DNA of 64,000 nucleotides from G965229605 sp965229605 (lineage in GTDB: Bacteria > Pseudomonadota > Alphaproteobacteria > CBDDJK01), in NCBI GenBank assembly GCA_965229605.1, contig OZ245892.1, positions 1,054,001 to 1,118,000 of the forward strand, in the 5' to 3' direction. A program made the position numbers and the translations under genes. Shown in pieces: positions 34,538-44,571 of the stretch (its first letter is position 1; each line of letters begins with the position of its first letter). The notes under the pieces are model-generated. The model was not told the origin of the DNA and ran no database searches. It saw nothing but the letters and a program-made list of their open reading frames with translations.

Positions 34538-37500
34538 TCAGGAGGCATCTATATAAACGCGGGCATCATCCTGCGTGTAAACTGTATAGTTTGTTGCATT
34601 TGTAGCCGCATCGTCCTTGGTCCAGCCTGCGGTATCAAAACGATCTTCATTATCTTTCCCGACTTTCAGGATCAAAGAATGAGAGATGTCCGATGTCAAA
34701 CTTTCACCCGCCAGAGTTGAATTTGTATCTTCGGTGAGGGCTTTGATCACTGCGACACTCAGCATCAGAGCGTCATTATCATAAGCCCCATTTTCACTGA
34801 TATCGAGGGTTTCAATGCGGTTGACCTGAAAATCCATCAGGGCTGTATCAAAAAAAGATGCTCCGCCGCTGCCAAAAGCACCCTCCGGGAAACTATCATA
34901 AAACTGGATAGCCTCTGCGGAGTCCCCTGAAGCGGGTGCAACAATTTTTAACGTATCGTTATAATCCCCACTTCCCCCATCAAAATAGGTGAGTTGGTCG
35001 GCACTGGAAATCGTAAATGTATCAGAACCGCTACTGGAGCCATAAAATGACATGTCAGTGAATGTGCCAGTGTTGGTGTCATCAGCTGATATTTCTGTTG
35101 TTGTCGTGCTTGCCGTTGTGTAATAGGCAGCAGAATCACTTAACATCGTTGACCCATTTACATATCCCTCTGCCGTCACTGCTTTAAGTTTCAGGCCATA
35201 ATCGCCTGATTGCGTTGTATCCATATCGAAAATTGGCACCAATGCGTTCACTGTGCCGGTTGTAACAAGGTTACCTCCGTCTTCAGTGAGAAAGAGTATT
35301 TCGTCAAATGTGGTATATTCTGCCCCGTCATTATCAATCGCAATAATCGTTTGCTCATCGCCCGAGGAGGCATTCTGATTAATGGCAGTATCAGCTTGAA
35401 AAACAAGGGTTCCGGCAAGATCAAGATATTGGTATTGATCAGCTTCGCTGTCATCCGTATCCACACTGGTGAAATCAATAACATTTTCTGCATTGACAAG
35501 ATCACCGTTTAGCAGGTCAAGAAAATCAATCACCAGCTTGGCATCTTCATGCATAATAAACTCATCTTTCCCTCTATCCTCGCCAACCTTGAGCAGATTG
35601 GACATGCTAGAGCCTCCCGCTGCGTCTGCTGTTACACTCCCATCAGCTTGCAGAGTCAGAGTCGTGTTGGCTTCAAGAACAAAAGAATTTTTGACGTGAA
35701 AATCATATTCACTTGCATCAGTGCGTGACACATTTTCTCGCAGGGTTAGCTGGGTGCGGGTATCGCTGTCGATGCCAGCGGACAAGGTAATTTCATTGAC
35801 AGTGCTGCCGTCATCATCATTGACTGTGTCAGGATAGGAATTTGACTCCCACCAGATCACTTCCATTGCATTTTCAATGGTCACAGTTTCAATGTTTAAA
35901 ATCTGCCCGCTTAGTGACAAATCTCCATCGGAATCAAGGGCGAATGTTGGGGAGCGATATGATTCAGTAGCATTATCCGCGTCACTATCTGTCAGAGTCA
36001 GTTTTTTCTGATCCATTGTTGAATCATATTCTATATCCCCAATCACCATAATTGTCTCAAAGCCGCTAAGGGAAGTGCTGTTCCCAGCTGCAACTTCCTG
36101 TGCTGCATTTTCGTTATAGATGACAAACGTATCATCGCCTGCACCGCCATCAAAGCCAACTTCATCGGCTGTATTATAATAGATAACATTAAAAGCCTGG
36201 TCAGAGGCATTGATCGTATCATCACCAGCACCGGTATCAATTGAATAGGTGGCGTAATCAAAGACCGTATAATCGCTATAGGTCAGATTGATTTCATCAT
36301 TCCCATCAAGAGTATTTATAATGTCATTTCCGCTGCCGGATGTAATGATATCCGCAGAATCTGTTGTGGTTATAGTATCCGCCTCGCTTGAGGTTATTAT
36401 CTCAACGCCGCCGCCTGTATGGGTTGTTGAATAATCAACGGTTTGGGCGCCGAGATTGGTCCAATCTTCGTTATATATCGCAACATAAGTTGAATCTATT
36501 GTAAATTCACTGCTATTTGTAGCTGAATCCGTTGCGGTGATCAATGCTTCATAATTGCCAGATAAAACATCAGAAAAACTGACAGACCAGTCTCCATTTG
36601 CATCAACAGTTGCGGTTTGGCTTGATCCAACGGCGGCACCTGTAGCATCCATAAGATCAACGGTTACGGTTGCACCTGATTCAGCACTATCTCCTGAAAC
36701 AAGCATGGTATTTGCTGTACCTTCTGATGCCAAGGTGGCATTTGGCAGACCGGCAGTCAAATCCACACTTATATTATTGACGGTGTCCGCAGTGCTTATA
36801 TTTCCTGCCGCATCTTTTGCTGTCGCGGCTATATTATAGGTTGTTGCCCCGCTTTGATCCAGATTGCTATTTGTGGTGAGATCAACACTCCAGGCCCCGT
36901 CAGCGGCTGGCACAATATTGTCATAGGTGACTGTTTGTCCATTGTCTGCAGTCAGTACCACCGTAACGGATGTGGCCTCCCCGCTTGATGTCCCGCTCAA
37001 GGTTGTGCTGGCTGAATCGGCAAGCGTTGTTCCGTCTGTTAAAGTGCTATCTAGCGCGACTTCCGGCGCAACGAAGTCCAGCTGCACATCGGTTGTGGCC
37101 GAGTCAAGGGTGGTGCCGGCTGCATCGGTGGCTGTCACGCTATAGGTATAGATGACGTTATCTGGATTAAAACTGCTGTCTGCGCCAAGATCAACGCTCC
37201 AGTTGCCGCCGGTTGCAGTTGTTGTCAGGGCTGGCTCCTCGACCCCGTTCAAGGTGCCGACAACCTCAATGGTGGCTCCGGCTTGTGCGGTCCCTGATAA
37301 AATCGCATTTGCCCGGCCAATAACCCCAGTAAGCGCAAAAATAACAAGAGGATCGACAGCGACAACCGGGTCGGGTTCGGGCTCCGGGTCGTCGGGTTCG
37401 GGCTCAGGCTCCGGTTCAGGCTCTACAACCGTAACGACAACAGGCTCCTCAACAGGCTCTAAATCAATGTCACCCGTTTCATCCGTTTCAGTCACTGGCG

Positions 37501-38650
37501 TTGTATCAACCGGCTCAACAGGTGACTCAAGGACAGCATCCTGGTCTTCTGCTGCATCGGCTGCTGTTATTTCAGCGACAACCTCTTCAATCAAATCTGG
37601 AAGATCAAGCGTCACGGTTTCGCCGTTCTGCACCGCCGTTGCCGTGACCGCAGTTTCGATGACGGCGACATCGGCATCGCTCAAGGTTGCAAATTGACCG
37701 GCGTTGCGCTCAATCACCTCGCGCGCACTGTCCTGGCTTATCCGGGTTGTGATCTCTCCATTTTCAGAGATGCTGCCCCCCAGCGTGGCAAACGCATTAT
37801 CCATCACAATCGGTTCATCGGCCCCTTGCGGCTGAACCGCAATCGCGCCGTCAATCACTGAAAATTCAAAAGCTTCCCCGGGGTTGATCGTTCCTGTCAC
37901 AATCGTCCCGCGAATGCCAATCGTGGCGACAGGAGTCACCACCTGCATATCCGACGGGTCGGTTTTGGCAATCAGCCCGGACACAAACAGAAATCCACCC
38001 TTGAGCATAGACAAGACGGTTTCACCTTGTTCAGTTTCGGGGTTAAAAACCATTTTATCCAGGGCCATCCGGGCCTCTTCGGAAATTGAAAAAACAGTCT
38101 CGTCAATAAAGCGCAGCTTGGCCGAGCCGCCGGTTTCAGTCTCGATAATATCGCCTTCAAACACCGGATCGCCCGCCTCAAGCGGTATCTTTTGTCCCGC
38201 ACGCAGGACGATGGCTTCACCAATAACGGTTTCCGCATTGCCAATCGCGCTACCTTGTGAGTTGGTGGTGGAGTTTGTGATTGAATCTGTGGCGGTTGCG
38301 CTCCCCTCCCCGGCAAAAATGCTTTCTTGCAGGAATGACTGGACAAGCTCCGGCGTTAAAACCGCCACACCATCCGCCAGCGTCAATGTCGGACGGGGGT
38401 CCGCAGCAAAATAACCCTCAACCACCATTTCGCGGCCATCGGGCAAGGTCAGGACCAGATCCTCATTCTGGCGCACCAGTGCAGCATCGGTAAGAAATTC
38501 AGCAGATGGAAGAAGAACAGAGCTTTCTGTCTGGAGATTCAATGCGCTCTGGTCTTTTGCGCTCAAGTTTTCTGGGCTATAATCAGACGATATCTCATCT
38601 GGCGATGCAAAAGATGTCTCATAAAAGTCGAACTCGGACCGATCAGCCAT
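34538..38650 (-). CDS. Giant FecR-domain, RTX-containing surface protein 2
   Basis: 1370 residues with the same architecture as the protein at 30496: N-terminal block 'FLTDAALVRQNEDLVLTLPDG', FecR-like domain with 'ATIGIRGTIVTG', a spacer, Ig-like repeats, RTX-type repeats ('GSGNDIINTLDGNDEINL', 'DTGAGDDTI', 'FDGGAGDDTFVIY') and the C-terminal 'NRIETLDISENGAYD' region. Differences are an added N-terminal 25 residues, one additional Ig-like repeat and a Pro-Glu repeat (EPEPEPEPDDPEPEPD, coded near 37360-37430). Near-identity in the FecR part but divergence further on suggests duplication with domain-wise drift or gene conversion. Probably exported by the type I system at 41247-44556. Confidence 0.8.
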   Translation of the reverse strand: MADRSEFDFYETSFASPDEISSDYSPENLSAKDQSALNLQTESSVLLPSAEFLTDAALVRQNEDLVLTLPDGREMVVEGYFAADPRPTLTLADGVAVLTPELVQSFLQESIFAGEGSATATDSITNSTTNSQGSAIGNAETVIGEAIVLRAGQKIPLEAGDPVFEGDIIETETGGSAKLRFIDETVFSISEEARMALDKMVFNPETEQGETVLSMLKGGFLFVSGLIAKTDPSDMQVVTPVATIGIRGTIVTGTINPGEAFEFSVIDGAIAVQPQGADEPIVMDNAFATLGGSISENGEITTRISQDSAREVIERNAGQFATLSDADVAVIETAVTATAVQNGETVTLDLPDLIEEVVAEITAADAAEDQDAVLESPVEPVDTTPVTETDETGDIDLEPVEEPVVVTVVEPEPEPEPEPDDPEPEPDPVVAVDPLVIFALTGVIGRANAILSGTAQAGATIEVVGTLNGVEEPALTTTATGGNWSVDLGADSSFNPDNVIYTYSVTATDAAGTTLDSATTDVQLDFVAPEVALDSTLTDGTTLADSASTTLSGTSSGEATSVTVVLTADNGQTVTYDNIVPAADGAWSVDLTTNSNLDQSGATTYNIAATAKDAAGNISTADTVNNISVDLTAGLPNATLASEGTANTMLVSGDSAESGATVTVDLMDATGAAVGSSQTATVDANGDWSVSFSDVLSGNYEALITATDSATNSSEFTIDSTYVAIYNEDWTNLGAQTVDYSTTHTGGGVEIITSSEADTITTTDSADIITSGSGNDIINTLDGNDEINLTYSDYTVFDYATYSIDTGAGDDTINASDQAFNVIYYNTADEVGFDGGAGDDTFVIYNENAAQEVAAGNSTSLSGFETIMVIGDIEYDSTMDQKKLTLTDSDADNATESYRSPTFALDSDGDLSLSGQILNIETVTIENAMEVIWWESNSYPDTVNDDDGSTVNEITLSAGIDSDTRTQLTLRENVSRTDASEYDFHVKNSFVLEANTTLTLQADGSVTADAAGGSSMSNLLKVGEDRGKDEFIMHEDAKLVIDFLDLLNGDLVNAENVIDFTSVDTDDSEADQYQYLDLAGTLVFQADTAINQNASSGDEQTIIAIDNDGAEYTTFDEILFLTEDGGNLVTTGTVNALVPIFDMDTTQSGDYGLKLKAVTAEGYVNGSTMLSDSAAYYTTASTTTTEISADDTNTGTFTDMSFYGSSSGSDTFTISSADQLTYFDGGSGDYNDTLKIVAPASGDSAEAIQFYDSFPEGAFGSGGASFFDTALMDFQVNRIETLDISENGAYDNDALMLSVAVIKALTEDTNSTLAGESLTSDISHSLILKVGKDNEDRFDTAGWTKDDAATNATNYTVYTQDDARVYIDAS

Positions 38651-38922
38651 GGCTTCCAGCTCCCGTTGTTTTCCCCGCTATCGCTCTGAAATAGAAGGGC
38701 CTCTTATGCCGCTCCACCATGAGACAAGTCACCCTTACAATAGTCCATGACAATAACACATGATGGCATTTACCGGGTTTCCTATAAGAACTGATAAAAA
38801 TTACTCTATTACTTTTAGGCCGCTTTGTCTATTATTAAAGTGACCAAATGCGCAAAAAAACCAGTGATTGCGCGCACATAAACGATCCACACCCAACAAA
38901 AGCCAAAACCAATAAAAGACAT

Positions 38923-39741
38923 ATGATATCTTCAGCCAGAAACACCGCGATCATTCTTGCCGCCGGATTCGGCAAACGTATGGGGGCAGCAACCCGTAAC
39001 ACGCCAAAGCCGCTTCTCCCTTGCGGCGAAGCGACCCTGATTGACCGCATCATCGCTGACTTCAAGCGCCAAGACATTGATTACTTTGCCATAAATACAC
39101 ATTATAAAGCCGAACAGATTCAAAAACATTTTTCGGGCAGAACCGATGTCTCGCTGTTTCACGAACCCCGGCTTCTGGATACCGGCGGCAGTGTTGCCGC
39201 CATGTTTCCGTCCGTTCTCGGCAGCTCAGATAAAGCGAAAAATCCTGACAACACACCTTTTCTGGTGACAAATTGCGACAGTTTGTTTCTTGATGAAAAA
39301 CCTGTCTCCTGCCTTCACATCTCCTGTCTTTATAAGGCACTTGACCCCAAACATATGGATGCGCTCTTGCTTTTGGTCCCCCTTTCGCAGGCCAATCCGT
39401 TCCCCGGGGCCTATAGGGGGGCTGGGGATTTTACAGCGGCACCAGAGCTTTCAGGGCAAAATGGTCCGCAATATCCTGAAAAGACAGCCTTTCCGCTAAC
39501 CCGTTTGCGCGACCAACAAAATACATCGCCCGACAATATTTACGTCTTCACCGGTATGCAGATTTTAACGCCACAAGCCTTTGCGCATTGCCCGCCAGCC
39601 CCCTTTTCGCTGAATGCGATCTATGATCAAGCCATGCGCAAAGGTCGGCTTTTTGGAACAATCTATTCAGGCACCTGGGCGCACCTTGGCACAGAAAAAG
39701 CCTTATCCTCATTCTTGTCTTCATTCTTGAAAAACTTTTAA
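38923..39741 (+). CDS. Sugar-1-phosphate nucleotidyltransferase (MurU-like)
   Basis: 272 residues from the ATG at 38923, where the conserved domain begins; an in-frame ATG at 38848 would add 25 polar residues. 'AIILAAGFGKRMGAATRNTPKPLLPCGEATLIDRII' is the nucleotide-binding signature, 'FAINTHYKAEQIQKHF' and 'HEPRLLDTGGSVAAMF' follow as in MurNAc-1-phosphate uridylyltransferases, 'LVTNCDSLF' holds the metal Asp, and 'TWAHLGTEKAL' ends it. An anomeric kinase (AmgK) gene, often next to murU, is absent. It is divergent from the second giant gene. Confidence 0.72.
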   Translation: MISSARNTAIILAAGFGKRMGAATRNTPKPLLPCGEATLIDRIIADFKRQDIDYFAINTHYKAEQIQKHFSGRTDVSLFHEPRLLDTGGSVAAMFPSVLGSSDKAKNPDNTPFLVTNCDSLFLDEKPVSCLHISCLYKALDPKHMDALLLLVPLSQANPFPGAYRGAGDFTAAPELSGQNGPQYPEKTAFPLTRLRDQQNTSPDNIYVFTGMQILTPQAFAHCPPAPFSLNAIYDQAMRKGRLFGTIYSGTWAHLGTEKALSSFLSSFLKNF

Positions 39742-39863
39742 CCCCTGACATATAAAAAAATCAGACTTTTAATGACGGGTCTGGAAAAATAGTGTAAGAG
39801 CATCTATGCTGACAAGCAAATCTCCTGCGTATCTGTTCCCGCATATCTCTTTACAATCAAACA

Positions 39864-41201
39864 ATGAGTGAAAAATTGCCAGCGAGCAAAAAAATGTCAA
39901 CGCAAGACAAGATTGAGCAGCGCGAAAAAACGCTTCAGCATATGGAAATCCCTGCCGAAGCGCATTCTGCTCTGGTTCTGGACGATGGGTCAGTTTTTCT
40001 GGGCAAAGATATTCCACGCGAAAAGCCTCTGACCTGTGTTGGAGAGCTTTGCTTCAACACAGCCATGACCGGCTATCAGGAGATTATGACCGACCCGTCC
40101 TATGCCGGGCAGATTATAACCTTTACCTTCCCGCATATCGGGATTGTCGGGGCCAACCCGGAGGATATAGAAGGTGCACCCTGTCATGCGCTGGGACTGG
40201 TAACCGCGCAGCCGATTGAGACTCCTTCCAATTACCGGGCGCATAGTGGTCTGTCGGACTGGGTGCGTGATAATAAGCTTGGCGCCATCAGCCGGGTGGA
40301 CACCCGCCGTTTAACCCGCCTTGTTCGTGAACAGGGTGCGCCGAATGCAGCCCTTTTTTCTGGCGGAGAATCTACTTCAAGGTCTAATGATCATTCTATT
40401 GATCTTGTTGCGCTTTATCGTCAGGCCCGGGAGTGGCCTGGCCTCGATGGCATGGACTTGGCCAGCACGGTCAGCACCCCTGCCCCTTATGAATGGAGCG
40501 ACGGTCTCTGGGAAAGTGCGGATGGCAGCGGACGGGTTTCCGGCTTTGCCCCGCCCACCCAGCCGCGCTTTCATGTGGTGGCGATTGATTATGGCATAAA
40601 GCGCAATATCCTGCGCCATTTAACAGCTATTGGTTGCCGAATTACGGTTGTGCCGTGGAATATGAAGGCCGCAGATATTCTTGCTCTCCAGCCGGACGGG
40701 ATATTTTTATCAAATGGCCCCGGCGACCCGGCAGCAACGGCTGCCAAGATCATGCCGATTTTAAAAGACCTTCTGGCCAGTGGCCTGCCGGTTTTCGGGA
40801 TTTGCCTCGGCTTTCAGATGATGGCCCTGGCTCTTGGTGCAAAAACCGAAAAGATGCGCTTCGGGCATCACGGGGCCAATCACCCCATCCATGATCATAC
40901 AACCCAAAAAGTCGAAGTCACCAGCCAGAATCATGGCTTTGCCGTGCCTGAAACCAGCCTGCCTGACGGCGCAGAGGCCACCCATATATCGCTTTTTGAC
41001 GGCACATTGGCCGGGTTCAGACTGTCAAACAAACCGGTCTTTGGGGTGCAATATCATCCTGAAGCCTCGCCAGGGCCGCAGGATTCGCGCTATCTGTTCC
41101 ACCGGTTTGCCCAAGATATGGCGCAAAATGATATGGCACAAAATATGCCTGATCAAACGCCAGCAGGTGCCGGACATAATTCTCTTTCGCAGCCCGTTTA
41201 A
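39864..41201 (+). CDS. carA: Carbamoyl-phosphate synthase small chain (glutaminase)
   Basis: 445 residues, longer than usual through a polar N-terminal extension of about 30 residues and a 15-20 residue tail. The CPSase small-chain N-domain has 'CFNTAMTGYQEIMTDPSYAGQII' and 'GLVTAQPIE..SNYRAHSGLSDW'. The amidotransferase domain has the Cys nucleophile in 'FGICLGFQMMALALGA', where the usual His after Gly is Phe, and the His-Glu pair in 'FGVQYHPEASPGPQDSRYLF'. It releases ammonia from glutamine for arginine and pyrimidine synthesis. carB is not in the window; type I secretion genes follow. Confidence 0.93.
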   Translation: MSEKLPASKKMSTQDKIEQREKTLQHMEIPAEAHSALVLDDGSVFLGKDIPREKPLTCVGELCFNTAMTGYQEIMTDPSYAGQIITFTFPHIGIVGANPEDIEGAPCHALGLVTAQPIETPSNYRAHSGLSDWVRDNKLGAISRVDTRRLTRLVREQGAPNAALFSGGESTSRSNDHSIDLVALYRQAREWPGLDGMDLASTVSTPAPYEWSDGLWESADGSGRVSGFAPPTQPRFHVVAIDYGIKRNILRHLTAIGCRITVVPWNMKAADILALQPDGIFLSNGPGDPAATAAKIMPILKDLLASGLPVFGICLGFQMMALALGAKTEKMRFGHHGANHPIHDHTTQKVEVTSQNHGFAVPETSLPDGAEATHISLFDGTLAGFRLSNKPVFGVQYHPEASPGPQDSRYLFHRFAQDMAQNDMAQNMPDQTPAGAGHNSLSQPV

Positions 41202-41246
41202 GGTTTTCCTGCCCCTCCAAGATTTTCTACGATAATTCAGCCACAT

Positions 41247-43229
41247 ATGACAAAAGCCTTTCAAAGATCCAGTGATCTGACCGTTGCCGAAAAACAGGCC
41301 AAAGCCAGCCTGTTCGGCATGCTCAGAGAAATTCTTTCCTCTGCCCGCGGGCCGCTCTGGGAAGCCGTCTTCATGTCGCTGGCAACCAATTTGATCGCCA
41401 TGTCTGTCCCGATTTTTGTTATGCAGATTTATGATCGTGTGGTGATTCATAAAGGCATTGCAACGCTGCAGGGGCTGGTGATTGGCATGGGCATTGTTAT
41501 CCTGTTTGATACCATCTTGCGCTTTGGCCGCGCCCGGCTGTTTCAGCGGATTGGACTGGCAGTCGATGTTGAACTGGGGCGCACCCTTTATGACAAGCTG
41601 ATGCGGCTGCCGCTCTCCACGCTGGAAAGCCGCAACGCCCCTGCCTGGCATTCGGCCTTTCGCGATGTTGAAACCGTCCGTCAGACCTTGGCTGGTCCGT
41701 CAATGCTTACCTTCCTTGATTTGCCCTTCGCAGTGCTTTTTCTGTTTGTCATCTTTAACCTGTCGGCTGATCTGACCGTGGTTTTTCTATTCCTGCTGCC
41801 CTTTTATGTGCTGCTGGCTTTCTGGTCCGGCTATGTGATCTCCAAACTTGCGCATGAAGAGCGCGAAATGTCGCAAAGCCGCGAAGGCCTCGTCCATGAA
41901 ATTCTGGTTGGCCGGTCAACCATCAAATCGCTGGCCCTTGGCCCCGCCTTCAAGCCGCGCTTTGAAAACGCCCATGCCGATACCATCCGTGCCTCTATTC
42001 AGCGCGGGGCCAGTGCAGATTTCCATCAGGTCCTGGCTCAATCCATGACAATGGGGACAACCGTGACCCTGACCTGTGTCGGGGCCCTCTTGATCCTTGA
42101 ACAGGAACTCAGCATGGGCACCCTGATCGCCGTCAATATGCTGAGTGCCCGGTTGGTTCAGCCGATTGCCGGTCTGGTCGGGCAATGGCGCCTGATCCAG
42201 AGCTTTGTGCAATCGATTGACCGGCTGGCCCAATTTTTCGCTTTGCCCTCCGAACGGCCAGATGCGGCCTTGCCGCTTGACCGCCCGACCGGACGGGTGA
42301 AGCTGGATAACATCAATTATGTCTATGAAAAGGATGGCGAACCGGTTGGGGCCCCGGCCTTGAAAAAACTTTCCGGCGTTATCGGACCGTGCGGGCTGCA
42401 TTGTCTGGTTGGCCGTAACGGGGCAGGGAAATCAACGCTTTTGAAAGTTCTGGCCGGTCTCTTGCCGCCAAATGAAGGCCGGGTCTTTATTGACGGGGCC
42501 GATATCGCCCAGTTTTCGCGGGCTGATCTGGCGTCATGGGTTGGCTATCTGCCTCAAGAATGTGTGCTTTTTGCGGGAACCATCAAATCCAATATTATCG
42601 TTGGCAATCCGGCACGCGGGGATGAAGGAATGATCGCCTCTGCCAAGGCGGTTGGCGTGCATGGGCCCATTCTGGCCTTGCCTGATGGCTATGACACCCC
42701 GCTGAGCGAAGGCGGCAGCGGACTTTCGGCTGGACAGCGGCGGCGGATTGCCCTGGCCCGCGCCCTGATGACAGACCCGCCGGTTATTCTGCTTGATGAG
42801 CCTTCGGCTGATCTTGACCATGAATCAGAACATGCCATGCTGGAAGGTTTGCGTCGGCTGGCCACAAATCACACCGTGATTATTGCCACCCATGCCCCGG
42901 CAGTTTTAAGCGTTGCTGATTCAGTTCTGATCCTTGATCAGGGGCAGGTTGAAATGGCCGGGCCAGCTAAAAAGACAATGACGGCCTGGCTGAACAAAAT
43001 CGGGATCAAGCCGGTAACATCGGTCCAGGAACAAACAGACCCGCGCCCAACCGTGCAGCAACCAGCGAATCAACCCCAAGCCAGTCAAGCACAAGCTGAG
43101 CCACAACAGCAGGTTGAAGCAAAGCCTTTGACGATTAACCCCTCACGCCAGGCAGCCTTGAATGCCCTGCGCCCCAAATCAAATGATCAGGCAGCCCCGG
43201 TGCGTGCAAAACCGACACTCAGGAGATAA
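41247..43229 (+). CDS. Type I secretion system ABC transporter (permease-ATPase)
   Basis: A 660-residue half-transporter with no C39 peptidase domain. Six membrane helices are at about residues 30-300 (including 'AVFMSLATNLIAMSVPIFVMQIYDRVV', a hallmark of the PrtD/HlyB/LapB family). The ATPase has Walker A 'GRNGAGKST', signature 'LSAGQRRRIALARAL' and Walker B 'VILLDEPSADLD'. The last 75 residues are Pro/Gln/Ala-rich and low-complexity, not part of the usual fold. It energises one-step export of unfolded RTX proteins; the giant proteins at 30496 and 34538 are the obvious candidates. The membrane-fusion protein follows after 4 bp; no outer-membrane TolC gene is in view. Confidence 0.88.
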   Translation: MTKAFQRSSDLTVAEKQAKASLFGMLREILSSARGPLWEAVFMSLATNLIAMSVPIFVMQIYDRVVIHKGIATLQGLVIGMGIVILFDTILRFGRARLFQRIGLAVDVELGRTLYDKLMRLPLSTLESRNAPAWHSAFRDVETVRQTLAGPSMLTFLDLPFAVLFLFVIFNLSADLTVVFLFLLPFYVLLAFWSGYVISKLAHEEREMSQSREGLVHEILVGRSTIKSLALGPAFKPRFENAHADTIRASIQRGASADFHQVLAQSMTMGTTVTLTCVGALLILEQELSMGTLIAVNMLSARLVQPIAGLVGQWRLIQSFVQSIDRLAQFFALPSERPDAALPLDRPTGRVKLDNINYVYEKDGEPVGAPALKKLSGVIGPCGLHCLVGRNGAGKSTLLKVLAGLLPPNEGRVFIDGADIAQFSRADLASWVGYLPQECVLFAGTIKSNIIVGNPARGDEGMIASAKAVGVHGPILALPDGYDTPLSEGGSGLSAGQRRRIALARALMTDPPVILLDEPSADLDHESEHAMLEGLRRLATNHTVIIATHAPAVLSVADSVLILDQGQVEMAGPAKKTMTAWLNKIGIKPVTSVQEQTDPRPTVQQPANQPQASQAQAEPQQQVEAKPLTINPSRQAALNALRPKSNDQAAPVRAKPTLRR

Positions 43230-43233
43230 AAAA

Positions 43234-44556
43234 ATGGCTGAGGCGACAACCATTTCCCTTGCTGCTAACAATCCGCTCAATCAGTTGCGGAAAGAATATG
43301 GTTTCGGGCGTGTCCGGGCTGGCATGTGGGTAATTTCGATTCTTCTTTTTATTCTGATTGGCTGGTCTTTTTTCGCGAAACTTGATGAGGTTGCCATTGC
43401 GATTGGGGAGGTTGTGCCGCAGGATCAGCTCAAGGTTGTCCAGCATCTGGAGGGCGGGGTTGTTGAGGAGATTCTGGTCCGGGAGGGGGATCCGGTTCAG
43501 GCAGGTGATTTGCTTGTCCGGTTGAAGCTGGGGGCCAGCGCGGTCAATATGAGCGAGATTGAAGCGGCGATTGACGGTTTTCAGCTGACCCGGATGCGGC
43601 TGGAGGCAGAGGCTGGGCGGCGCGAGCCGGAGTTTGATCCCGAGATGGTTGCGCGGCGGTCTGATCTGGCGGAGAGTGAGCTTGCGATTTACGAGGCCCG
43701 GCTTGATGAGCTGGCCCGGCGCACGGCGGTTACGAAAGAGCGTATCCGGCAGCGTCGGCTGGAGTATGACGAGTTGATTGCGCATCGAGACGCTCTTCAG
43801 CGTGATTTTGGTCTGGGTCAGGAGCGGCTTCAAATGTCGAGCGAGCTGGTTGAAGAAGGCCTGACCCCGCGCATGGAGCATGTGTCCTTGCAAGCAGAAA
43901 TTTCCAAGATGGAAGGCGAGCTTGACGTGATGAAGGCTTCTTTGCCGCGGGCATCGGCGGCGATCAAGGAAGCCGAAGCCGAACTGGCTGAAGAGCGCGA
44001 AGCCTATACAAGGCGGGCGATTGAAGAGCTTGGCGAGGTGCGACGTCGGATCAATACCCTGGCTGAAACCTTGAACACGGCCTCGGATCAGGATAAGCGC
44101 ACCGATGTGCGCGCGCCGATTGATGGCGTGGTCAAGACCCTGCGCTTTAACACGATTGGCGGGGTGGTCCAGCCGGGGGAAGCCATTCTGGATATTGTTC
44201 CGAAAAGCGATCAGCTGGTTGTCCGGGCCAAGCTGGATCCCAAAGACCGGGGCTATGTGATTGAAGGGCTTCCGGCCCGGGTTAAAGTCAGCACCTTTGA
44301 CTATGCCCGCTATGGTGATCTGGATGGCAAGGTCGAACTGATTGCGGCTTCCACCGATATGACGCAAGACGGGGTTCCCTATTATAATGTGGTGGTGCGC
44401 ACCGATAAAACCTATCTGGGAGACGAAGCGGGGCAGTATGAAATCCAGCCCGGCATGCAGGCCACCGTTGACATTCATACCGGCAAGCGCACGGTGATGG
44501 ATTTTCTGATCCGCCCGGTGCTTAAATTGCGTCACGAAGCCTTTCGCGAGAGATAA
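43234..44556 (+). CDS. HlyD-family membrane-fusion protein of type I secretion
   Basis: 440 residues from the ATG at 43234, which has AGGAGA eight bases upstream; an upstream frame start at 43162 overlaps the ATPase gene and is less likely. One N-terminal membrane helix ('MWVISILLFILIGWSFFAKL') anchors it in the inner membrane. The beta-barrel/lipoyl part is 'KVVQHLEGGVVEEILVREGDPV', a long coiled coil spans about residues 110-285, and 'DVRAPIDGVVKTLRFNTIGGVVQPGEAILDIVP' is the second lipoyl half. It bridges the inner-membrane ATPase to an outer-membrane TolC-like channel coded elsewhere. Confidence 0.9.
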   Translation: MAEATTISLAANNPLNQLRKEYGFGRVRAGMWVISILLFILIGWSFFAKLDEVAIAIGEVVPQDQLKVVQHLEGGVVEEILVREGDPVQAGDLLVRLKLGASAVNMSEIEAAIDGFQLTRMRLEAEAGRREPEFDPEMVARRSDLAESELAIYEARLDELARRTAVTKERIRQRRLEYDELIAHRDALQRDFGLGQERLQMSSELVEEGLTPRMEHVSLQAEISKMEGELDVMKASLPRASAAIKEAEAELAEEREAYTRRAIEELGEVRRRINTLAETLNTASDQDKRTDVRAPIDGVVKTLRFNTIGGVVQPGEAILDIVPKSDQLVVRAKLDPKDRGYVIEGLPARVKVSTFDYARYGDLDGKVELIAASTDMTQDGVPYYNVVVRTDKTYLGDEAGQYEIQPGMQATVDIHTGKRTVMDFLIRPVLKLRHEAFRER

Positions 44557-44571
44557 GACCAAGTTAAGACG

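Noticed and set aside
37360..37440. Possible CRISPR or tandem-repeat array
   Set aside because: The short repeated GGGTTCGGGCTC-type units encode the Pro-Glu repeat of the giant protein; no direct repeats with unique spacers exist here or elsewhere in the window.
43219..44562. 447-codon antisense ORF over the HlyD gene
   Set aside because: It lies entirely opposite a clear HlyD gene and has a composition typical of an antisense shadow; no recognisable domain.
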